Assembly (NCBI GenBank): GCA_016193385.1 | Contig: JACPSF010000064.1 | Span: 1 to 11,718 of the forward strand | Source of the DNA: Deltaproteobacteria bacterium | Lineage (GTDB): Bacteria > Desulfobacterota_B > Binatia > UBA9968 | Length of the DNA: 11,718 nucleotides | Direction of reading: 5' to 3' | Shown: positions 6,149 to 11,718 of the stretch, in pieces | Numbering within the stretch: the stretch's first letter is position 1 | Layout of the letters: the number at the start of each line of letters is the position of its first letter | Program-made: the position numbers and the translations under genes | Notes under the pieces: generated by a model | The model's input: the letters and a program-made list of their open reading frames with translations, nothing else | Database searches by the model: none | What the model was told of the DNA's origin: nothing

Positions 6149-8173
6149 ATGGCGCGAGGCTATGGTGTTCGGATCTTCTTTTGGCTAATCCTGCTTTGGC
6201 TTTCGAGGGCGGCCCCCCTTTTTGCCCACGGCGATCACGGCGATGCGGCCCCCCCCGAAGGCGGTATCAGTCTGGTTGCCTTTGACGGTTTTCAGGTCGA
6301 GCTTCTCACTTCTCCTCGTCCGCCGCGCGTAGGCGAAGAGAGCAAAATCATCATCAAGATCCTGCGCAGCGGCTCGCTCGAGCCGGTGCGCGACGGTAAA
6401 GTCTTGATCGGGGTCTCTCCTGTCCGGCAGCTCGATCATTCCGGTCCGCAAAACGGCCCTTTGACTCACGCCATGGATGGGACGAATTCCTCGTCCCTTC
6501 ATCCCGCTCCGGAGATGGTCTGGGCGGGTAGCTACACTCTCGTGCGTCAATTGGACCAACAAGGCACCCATCTAGTGCGGGTCGCGCTGGCTGAGGTGGA
6601 TGGGAGGAGCTTTAATCCCCCCGCGCTGCTTGACTTTTACCTGAATGTGGCTCCTGCTTCCGGCTTGACTTCCCAGCTCGCCCTTCTTTTGCTTACGGCT
6701 GTGGCCATCGGCGGGGTCGGGATTTACTGGGTCATGGTTCGCTCCCGCTCCCCCCTGGACCTCAGCATGCCGCTGAACCTGCTCGATGTTCCGTGGCTGG
6801 ATCGGTTCGTCCGCTGGAAGGGTTTCCAACCGGCGCTGCAAATCCCCCTGCTGGTTCTCACGTTGCTCATAACGCTCCTGGGCCTGTTCGACGTTCAGGA
6901 TGGGGCAAAGAATCTGGCGACCAAGCTGACGTGGGTTATCTGGTGGCCGGCAATCATTTTTACCTTCATTTTAGTGGGCCGTCTGTGGTGCGTCATGTGC
7001 CCGTTCGGAACTCTCAACGAATGGTCAGCCAGGTTGTTTAAGCCCGGCAGAATGTTTCCCAAGTTCCTGCGCAACCTTTGGCTGGCGACGCTTTTCTTCG
7101 TCCTGCTTACCTGGGCTGACGAGCAGTTGGGCATCATCAGGTCGCCACAGATGACAGCCTGGCTAATCCTTTTATTGGCCATCGTTGCCGTTGGCACGGG
7201 CATCTTATTTCAGCGGCGGAGCTTTTGTCGCTATCTCTGTCCCATCACTGGTCTCCAGGGACTTTACTCGATGGTTTCCCCTGTGGAACTGCGGATGGGG
7301 GACCGCAGCCGTTGCCTGCAGGACTGCCGTCAGGATTGCTATCGAGGAAATGAGAACGGCGCGGGCTGCCCGATGTTTGAGTTTCCCATGACCATGGAGC
7401 GAAATACCTACTGCAACTTCTGCTTCGAGTGCGTGAAGAGCTGCCCGAGCAGCAACCTGGCCTTGCGATTTCGCCCCTTGGGAAAGGACCTCTGGGCTGC
7501 GAGCAAACACTGGCTCGATGAATCCTATCTGGCCGTGGTCCTGGTGGGGCTCACTACCTTGGTGACGGCTCAGATGCTTGCGAGTTGGAGCCAGTGGATC
7601 TCAAAGCTTTCGCGGCTCATTCCTGTCTCCGTGCGAATCCTGATGAAGCCGGCGACCTATCTGAGCCTCACAGAATCGGCGCTGTTTTTTCTAGGCTCGC
7701 TGCTTCTCTTCCCCCTTATCGTGATTCTCGCGGCCTGGCTTACTAACCGGATAGCCGGCGAGAATGGGGGAGGCGTGAAACGGGTCTTTGTTGCTATCGG
7801 CTATATGTTTATTCCTGTAGGTTTGGCGATGCACCTGGCGCACAACTTATCCCATCTTCTGAGTGAAGGGCCGGGGGCCGTCCCCGCATTGCGCCGAGCG
7901 ATTATCCTTTACACTCCTTTTAACGCCGGCAATGCGGATTGGCGGGTCGTCCCCCTGGTTTCTTCAGAAGTTGTCTATTGGCTCCAGATGCTGCTCATTT
8001 TAGCGGGCATGATCTTTTCTGTCGCAGTGGGCTACCGCCTGGCTCAGCCTCTTTTTGACCGCAGCGAAGCAACCGGAAAGGCATTGGTCCCATTCATTGT
8101 CCTTTCCCTTATTGTCACCCTGATCAATCTCTATCTCCTGAACCAACCCATGGGGATGCGCCACGGAATGTGA
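6149..8173 (+). CDS. Membrane polyferredoxin (NapH/NosR/CcoG-like 4Fe-4S protein) with N-terminal extracytoplasmic domain
   Basis: 674 residues from ATG 6149, which has GGGAG 5 bases upstream; a GTG at 6125 overlapping the previous stop is possible but lacks a ribosome site. Residues 1-26 look like a signal peptide, followed by HGDHGD and a beta-rich extracytoplasmic domain to about 170 (FixH/YtkA-like in feel, unproven). Membrane segments follow at about 173-196, 230-247, 262-279, 308-322, 336-354, 460-478, 508-530, 547-562, 605-630 and 645-664. Cysteines: CxxCP at 281/284, CxxxCP at 360/364, then C389, C393, C397, C407 and CxxCxxCxxxCP at 422-433, enough for about two [4Fe-4S] clusters plus the NapH-type CxxCP pairs. 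H562, H565 and H569 lie at a membrane face and could bind haem or metal; the tail MGMRHGM is also ligand-rich. Likely transfers electrons across or along the membrane. It is last in the gltD-gltA-CYCXC unit. Confidence 0.85.
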   Translation: MARGYGVRIFFWLILLWLSRAAPLFAHGDHGDAAPPEGGISLVAFDGFQVELLTSPRPPRVGEESKIIIKILRSGSLEPVRDGKVLIGVSPVRQLDHSGPQNGPLTHAMDGTNSSSLHPAPEMVWAGSYTLVRQLDQQGTHLVRVALAEVDGRSFNPPALLDFYLNVAPASGLTSQLALLLLTAVAIGGVGIYWVMVRSRSPLDLSMPLNLLDVPWLDRFVRWKGFQPALQIPLLVLTLLITLLGLFDVQDGAKNLATKLTWVIWWPAIIFTFILVGRLWCVMCPFGTLNEWSARLFKPGRMFPKFLRNLWLATLFFVLLTWADEQLGIIRSPQMTAWLILLLAIVAVGTGILFQRRSFCRYLCPITGLQGLYSMVSPVELRMGDRSRCLQDCRQDCYRGNENGAGCPMFEFPMTMERNTYCNFCFECVKSCPSSNLALRFRPLGKDLWAASKHWLDESYLAVVLVGLTTLVTAQMLASWSQWISKLSRLIPVSVRILMKPATYLSLTESALFFLGSLLLFPLIVILAAWLTNRIAGENGGGVKRVFVAIGYMFIPVGLAMHLAHNLSHLLSEGPGAVPALRRAIILYTPFNAGNADWRVVPLVSSEVVYWLQMLLILAGMIFSVAVGYRLAQPLFDRSEATGKALVPFIVLSLIVTLINLYLLNQPMGMRHGM

Positions 8174-8180
8174 CGGTTGA

Positions 8181-8696
8181 TCAAAGCGATTCCGTCCATG
8201 CGAGAAGCTCGGGGTCTTTGGTAAATTGCCTCAGAGCGGACTTAAGCTTCAGGATTTGGGCGCTGGCCGGGACACCGAATTGCTCCATCATTTTGGCCAT
8301 CTGCGATCCTCCGAGTTGCAGAAGCTTGCTGTAAATGGCGTCGATCTCCGAGCTTTCTATTTCGAGTGCAATCCTAAAGGCCTCCTCCCCGGTAATCGCA
8401 GGAGTCCCTTTCCTGAGGTAGGCTAAAAGTCGCACCTTGAGGTGATCGGCTTTGTCCTGGCTAATGCTGGGGTCTATGGCCTCTTTGGGATAGTTCTCGA
8501 TCACAATCCTTATGGCCGAGAGAATACACGCATGCCGTTCTTCTTCCATGGCCATCTGCCACCAGAAATCCCTCAGCGCGGGACGGTGGAGAAAAAGGTG
8601 AGAGAAGCGAAAATAGATCTTGCCGACGAGCCGCTCGATCTCCGCAAACCTGACCAGAGGATCGAAGCCGGTTTCAGAGGTCATTTCAGGCGTCAT
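8181..8696 (-). CDS. Ferritin-like (rubrerythrin-type) protein, probable incomplete diiron site
   Basis: 171 residues from ATG 8696; GTG 8699, one codon earlier, is equally possible. AGGAGG at 8713-8718 and GAAGAG at 8706-8711 on the minus strand sit just upstream, so the longer frame to 9056 is rejected. The helical pattern fits a ferritin-like four-helix bundle. Helix 1 carries E19/E21 in FAEIERLVGKIYFRFSHLF, helix 2 carries E52-x-x-H55 in MAMEEERHACIL, and helix 3 carries E112/E114/E117 in ALEIESSEIDAIY. The second ExxH expected in the fourth helix is not evident, so the diiron site may be incomplete or use other ligands. The stop is 7 bases from the convergent polyferredoxin gene with no terminator between. 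Iron or peroxide handling is a reasonable guess given the FTR1 system beyond it. Confidence 0.65.
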   Translation of the reverse strand: MTPEMTSETGFDPLVRFAEIERLVGKIYFRFSHLFLHRPALRDFWWQMAMEEERHACILSAIRIVIENYPKEAIDPSISQDKADHLKVRLLAYLRKGTPAITGEEAFRIALEIESSEIDAIYSKLLQLGGSQMAKMMEQFGVPASAQILKLKSALRQFTKDPELLAWTESL

Positions 8697-8905
8697 CACG
8701 ATAATCTCTTCCCCTCCTAACAAACTGCAACACGCAACTATTGTGCCAGTGGAAAAGCCTCCACGCTGCAAGCTGCGGCAGGAGACCCGAAGCGTTGTTT
8801 TTTCAGGAAGTGGAAGCCGCAGGTTCCTTTTTCCGATTTTTAGTAGTGGAAAGGCCGCAGTCTTTGACATCGATCCGCTGCCCGCTGCCCAAAAGTCTAT
8901 ATGAT

Positions 8906-8962
8906 TGCACAAATAAATAAAACTCGTGCAGACTAAGATTGTAAGTTTGATGATTCTAACTT
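8906..8962. promoter_or_regulatory. Two inverted repeats upstream of the iron-uptake unit
   Basis: TGCAC (8906-8910) and GTGCA (8926-8930) flank an A/T-rich 15-base spacer. AAGTT (8943-8947) and AACTT (8958-8962) flank a 10-base spacer. They lie between divergent genes in A/T-rich DNA and could be operators, but neither fits a known consensus well. Confidence 0.3.
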
Positions 8963-9014
8963 TGGCCTGTTTTTTGCTTTTATCCTCCAAGGGGGACCAC
9001 TGAGCCGCTCTTTC

Positions 9015-9028
9015 TCCTAATTTTAGGA
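9015..9028. promoter_or_regulatory. Perfect 14-base palindrome, candidate operator
   Basis: TCCTAA-TT-TTAGGA is a perfect 6+6 dyad just ahead of the AGGAAAG ribosome site of the next (broken) gene. Its half-sites recall TTAGG/CCTAA elements of DtxR/IdeR-type iron regulators but in the opposite arrangement. A repressor site for the iron-uptake unit is plausible and untested. Confidence 0.4.
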
Positions 9029-9039
9029 AAGTCTGAGCT

Positions 9040-9353
9040 GTGATTTGGAAGCTCATTTTGGGGGTGCTTTTCTGGTCGGCGTCCCTATTTCACGGGCCTT
9101 CGCTGCCCACCCTTTGATAACCGATGATACCGGCACCCAGGGTAGGAGCGGATTTCAGTTGGAACTTAATGGGATGTTTGGCTACGACAGGGGAAAAGGA
9201 GCCACCGAGAGGGCTGATGAAGCCGGGGTCATCCTGTCTTGTGGCTTGTGGGAAACCGGAGATTTGGCTGTAGACACTCCTTATGAGCGCATAAGAACAG
9301 AGGACGACGGCGTTTTCAATCCTGGCATCGTGTTCAAACACAAATTCCAATGA
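9040..9353 (+). pseudogene. Outer-membrane beta-barrel 'transporter' (PF13557-like), frameshifted and truncated
   Basis: GTG 9040, with AGGAAAG 8 bases upstream, encodes the good signal-peptide start MIWKLILGVLFWSASLF but then runs into a TGA at about 9115. The next frame carries SRAFAAHPLITDDTGTQGRS and continues to TGA 9351-9353. Adding one T in the TTT run at 9088-9090 would join them into a proper signal peptide ending in AFA before AHPLITDD. HPLITDDTGTQG is a hallmark N-terminus of outer-membrane proteins annotated as 'transporter' or phenol-degradation MetA-type, which are about 250-280 residues. Here only about 85 mature residues exist, ending in IRTEDDG and GIVFKHKFQ. So the gene has a one-base loss and lacks its 3' two-thirds. 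A sequencing error could explain the first but not the second. It ends 10 bases before ftr1. Confidence 0.65.
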
Positions 9354-9363
9354 GGGGGAAATC

Positions 9364-10650
9364 ATGGAGATCCTCATTAAAATGCTAGAGGCGATGGTGG
9401 TGACCCTCAGGGAGGGCATCGAGGCCGCGCTCGTCGTAGGGATTGTTCTTGCCTACTTGAGAAAAACGGACAGAGCCCATTTAAGCCCGTATGTGTACCG
9501 TGGCCTGTGGGTGGCGATTCTCGTAAGCATCCTGAGCGCATTTGTAGTCCAAAAGCTCGGACTGGACCCAGAAAACGAGATCCTCGAAGGCTCTCTCATG
9601 CTGGTGGCAGCCGCCCTTGTGGGTTCGCTTCTGGTTTGGATGTGGCGGGCAGGTCGGACTTTGAAACAACGGATGGAAGCGCGCCTCGGCGCTGTGAGCT
9701 CTGGCGGTTCGGGTCTGGGGCTATTCCTCTTTACCTTCCTCATGATTTTGAGAGAAGGGGTTGAGACGGTCCTTTTTCTCTTCGCCCTGTCCTCGACCAT
9801 CGGCGCTAACGCTATGTACAATATGGTAGGAGGAGGGCTTGGGCTTCTCCTTGCCTTTGTTTTCGGATTCTTCCTGATCAGGGGAAGCCTGAGAATTAAC
9901 TTGAGAAGTTTCTTTGCCACGACCGGATTGGTCCTCGCGCTTCTGGTCTTTAAGCTCATCGCTAATGGTCTGCACGAGTTCTTTGAGGTCGGTCTCCTGC
10001 CTTCGACGGAAACCGTTCTTTCCGTCGTGGGCTTTCTCACAAAAGAAAATACTTCGATCGTGATACTGATCGCCCTGATTGTGCTCCCGGCGCTCACGAT
10101 GCTCCAAGATGCTTGGGGGAAACGGATAGAGGTCGACGCCTCTTTGTCTCCGCCAGAGCAGCGCAAGATAAAGGCGGAGGCTCTTAGACTGAGGAAGTGG
10201 ACAACCGCTGCAGCAGGTGTAGCCCTGGGGATCAGCTACCTCCTCGGAATGTCACTCGTGGTTTCGGCAAGCCGCGGCTACGACCCGACCCCAGTTCCCG
10301 TCCGTTTTCAGGAGACGATTCGGATCCCTCTAGGAGATCTCAGCGGACAAAGGATGGCGAAATATACGGTCAAAGCGGACGGGGTCGATGTCCGTTTTTT
10401 CATCGTGCGGAGTCAGGACGGGAAAGTGGCCGTAGCCTTGGATGCCTGCAATATCTGTCCGTTAAAGGGATACTTTCATGATAGTGACCAGGTCATCTGC
10501 CGCAACTGCGGCGCCCCCATTGCCTTTGACACCATTGGAACCCCCGGAGGATGCAATCCGGTGCCGTTAAAAGCGGTGGTGGAAGGAGACGCGGTTGTTG
10601 TCCACGCCCAGGCGCTGGAGGAGGGCAGGACGCGCTTTGCCCGCAGATGA
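9364..10650 (+). CDS. FTR1-family iron permease fused to a C-terminal DUF2318 (Fe-S-containing) domain
   Basis: 428 residues from ATG 9364, with GAGGGGG 5 bases upstream. Residues 1-250 are an FTR1/EfeU-type iron permease with the two diagnostic RExxE motifs, REGIE (16-20) and REGVE (130-134), about seven membrane segments, and a GLHEFFE motif (202-208). After a cytoplasmic linker and another membrane segment (about 281-301), residues 310-428 form a DUF2318 domain: DACNICPLKG (C362, C365), VICRNCGAPIAFD (C379, C382) and GGCNPVPLK (C397). In Campylobacter-type P19 systems DUF2318 is a separate membrane protein beside ftr1; here it is fused. The topology would place DUF2318 outside the cytoplasm, where it could handle iron redox or delivery to the permease. 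It is followed 56 bases later by an FtsX-type permease gene, as in those systems. Confidence 0.9.
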   Translation: MEILIKMLEAMVVTLREGIEAALVVGIVLAYLRKTDRAHLSPYVYRGLWVAILVSILSAFVVQKLGLDPENEILEGSLMLVAAALVGSLLVWMWRAGRTLKQRMEARLGAVSSGGSGLGLFLFTFLMILREGVETVLFLFALSSTIGANAMYNMVGGGLGLLLAFVFGFFLIRGSLRINLRSFFATTGLVLALLVFKLIANGLHEFFEVGLLPSTETVLSVVGFLTKENTSIVILIALIVLPALTMLQDAWGKRIEVDASLSPPEQRKIKAEALRLRKWTTAAAGVALGISYLLGMSLVVSASRGYDPTPVPVRFQETIRIPLGDLSGQRMAKYTVKADGVDVRFFIVRSQDGKVAVALDACNICPLKGYFHDSDQVICRNCGAPIAFDTIGTPGGCNPVPLKAVVEGDAVVVHAQALEEGRTRFARR

Positions 10651-10664
10651 TGACTGAATGCCGC

Positions 10665-10690
10665 TTATTAGCCGGTCGATTGACTAATAA
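10665..10690 (+). other. Intercistronic A/T-rich dyad
   Basis: TTATTAG (10665-10671) and CTAATAA (10684-10690) form a perfect 7-base inverted repeat with a 12-base loop, in the 56-base gap between the FTR1-DUF2318 gene and the ABC permease gene. The stem is weak and no T-run follows, so termination is unlikely; it could be an operator or processing signal. Confidence 0.35.
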
Positions 10691-10706
10691 CGATTGACGA
10701 GGCTCT

Positions 10707-11718
10707 ATGCTGGTTCGCTTGCTTGGCAAATCGCTCTGGAGGCAAAAAAGCCGGACTCTTTTGGTCCTGTTGTCGGTCGGGACTGCCGCAACCCTTATCT
10801 CTGCATTTCTTGGCATCGCATTCACCGTCACGGAGCAGATGGCGCGGGAGCTCAGGTCTTTTGGCGCCAACATCCTTTTAGTGCCGAAGGCCGAGCCCTT
10901 GGAGGTGGAAATCGGAGGCCTGAAGTACGTTGCGCCGGAGGAGGCGGCCTATTTGGAAGAGGCTCAATTAGCGAAGATCAAAACAATCTTCTGGAGGCAC
11001 AATATAGTCTCCTTCGCCCCTTTTCTCTCGCGCATCGTTCAGGTTCAAGGAAGGTCAGTGCTTTTGGTCGGAACCTGGTTTGACAGGGAGGTTTCTACCC
11101 CAGAAGGCAGGCGGCTTTTCACCTTTGCCAACGGCTCCAAGAGAGAAGTGGTGGAGGAGAAAGGTGCGTTCCGCGCGGGAGTGAGGAGTCTTGCGCCGTG
11201 GTGGCAGGTGGAAGGAAGGTGGCTCGGGGAGGGGGAGCACGGGATTCTCCTCGGAAGCGCGATTGCGCGGGAGCTCAAGGTTGGAGTTGGCAGCTCGATT
11301 CGTCTCGCTTACGAAGGAAGGCTTGCTCTGGTGCCTGTCAAGGGAATCGTTCGGACCGGTGGAGTGGAGGACGAGCAGATTTTTGCAGATCTTGGGTTTG
11401 CCCAGAGACTTTTCGGTCTGCCGGAGAAAGTAGACAAAGTTCAGGTGAGCGCCCTGGTGACACTCGACAATGCCCTCGCCGTCAGGGCGAACAGAGTTAG
11501 CCCGGCCAAGCTTCCACCGGAAGAGTATGAGACCTGGTACTGCACGCCCTATCTCGGCTCGATCCTCTATCAGCTCGAAGAGGCTCTCCCGAACGCCAAG
11601 GGTAAAGCTATTCGCCAAGTAAGTGAGGCTGAAGGGGCCTTTCTTGCAAAGATGAGCCTCACTTTTGTGCTCATTGCCGCCGTGGCCCTTTTCGTGGCCT
11701 CCCTTGCGGTCATGGCCA
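10707..11718 (+). CDS. FtsX/MacB-type ABC transporter permease of iron-uptake system, 3' partial
   Basis: ATG 10707 opens a frame without a stop to the window end (337 codons). A weak GAGG lies about 5 bases upstream. The start MLVRLLGKSLWRQKSRTLLV leads into a first membrane segment (about 17-42), then an extracytoplasmic MacB-like domain (about 43-315) beginning FGANILLVPKAE. A second membrane segment begins at about 316 (KMSLTFVLIAAVALF), where the window cuts off; two more are expected. The block EYETWYCTPYLGSILYQLEE followed by GKAIRQVSEAEG is what I associate with the FtsX-like permeases next to ftr1/p19/DUF2318 genes (Cj1661-type). It probably works with a second permease and an ATPase encoded downstream, outside the window. 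Confidence 0.85.
   Translation, partial: MLVRLLGKSLWRQKSRTLLVLLSVGTAATLISAFLGIAFTVTEQMARELRSFGANILLVPKAEPLEVEIGGLKYVAPEEAAYLEEAQLAKIKTIFWRHNIVSFAPFLSRIVQVQGRSVLLVGTWFDREVSTPEGRRLFTFANGSKREVVEEKGAFRAGVRSLAPWWQVEGRWLGEGEHGILLGSAIARELKVGVGSSIRLAYEGRLALVPVKGIVRTGGVEDEQIFADLGFAQRLFGLPEKVDKVQVSALVTLDNALAVRANRVSPAKLPPEEYETWYCTPYLGSILYQLEEALPNAKGKAIRQVSEAEGAFLAKMSLTFVLIAAVALFVASLAVMA

Larger units (their letters stand above)
8697..9039. other. Divergent, dyad-rich non-coding region
   Basis: No gene supported on either strand. It should hold promoters for the ferritin-like gene (minus) and the iron-uptake unit (plus). Visible structures: three AGTGGAAA/AGTGGAAG-GCC motifs (near 8748, 8809 and 8845), a weak AGGAA/TTCCT stem followed by Ts (8805-8833), and the inverted repeats listed separately. 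No good match to the classic Fur box is seen. Confidence 0.5.

Noticed and set aside
8697..9056. N-terminal extension of the ferritin-like gene to 9056 (minus strand)
   Set aside because: The extra 120 residues are low-similarity, hydrophobic/basic translation of intergenic DNA, and a strong ribosome site lies just ahead of 8696-8699.
9045..9353. Intact 102-residue gene from TTG 9045
   Set aside because: Its first 17 residues are out-of-frame translation of the real signal peptide encoded from GTG 9040; better read as a frameshifted remnant.
1..11718. tRNA, rRNA, CRISPR array, complete insertion sequence
   Set aside because: No cloverleaf, spaced direct-repeat array or transposase coding sequence was found by reading both strands.

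Overview
The window is bacterial DNA of moderately high GC with the standard code: several genes here end in ordinary TGA stops. Gene content (a type I restriction subunit, a DUF5678-like small protein, a GltD-type flavoprotein, an FTR1-DUF2318 iron system and a probable selenoprotein) fits an uncultivated soil or subsurface lineage such as Methylomirabilota/Rokubacteria or a deltaproteobacterial group. That assignment is inference from gene style only; no marker gene is present.

Layout. (1) 1-1155 is the worn edge of a defence region. It holds the C-terminal end of hsdR, then an HNH restriction endonuclease gene of which only the two ends survive (511-594 and 985-1155). The middle has been replaced by DNA that carries an intact small DUF5678-like gene with its own plausible promoter. 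(2) 1156-1481 has no gene but holds a large imperfect palindrome. (3) A LysR regulator (minus strand) diverges from a plus-strand operon across about 400-450 bases containing two dyads suited to a LysR protein. (4) The operon reads gltD-like flavoprotein, gltA citrate synthase, a CYCXC-family protein, then a large membrane polyferredoxin. The last three are separated by 2 and 20 bases. (5) A small ferritin-like gene on the minus strand meets the polyferredoxin gene tail to tail, 7 bases apart. (6) After a gene-free stretch rich in dyads come a broken outer-membrane protein gene, an FTR1 iron permease fused to a DUF2318 domain, and the first 337 codons of an FtsX/MacB-type ABC permease that runs off the end.

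The most interesting item is the CYCXC gene at 5661-6128. An in-frame TGA at 6018-6020 interrupts an otherwise intact frame just before the conserved C-terminal cysteine segment. A hairpin with a G in its apical loop follows at the spacing expected of a bacterial SECIS element. I read it as a selenocysteine codon (residue 120). A conventional annotation would truncate this gene at 119 residues and leave 35 conserved-looking residues uncalled.

Taken together, 2768-10707 onward looks like a redox and iron-handling region: a flavin/iron-sulphur oxidoreductase, a TCA-cycle enzyme, a membrane-anchored thiol/selenol protein, a polyferredoxin with putative metal-binding His/Met ends, a ferritin-like protein, and an FTR1/DUF2318/FtsX iron importer resembling the Campylobacter P19 and uropathogenic E. 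coli FetMP systems. A P19-like periplasmic protein is not seen in the window.
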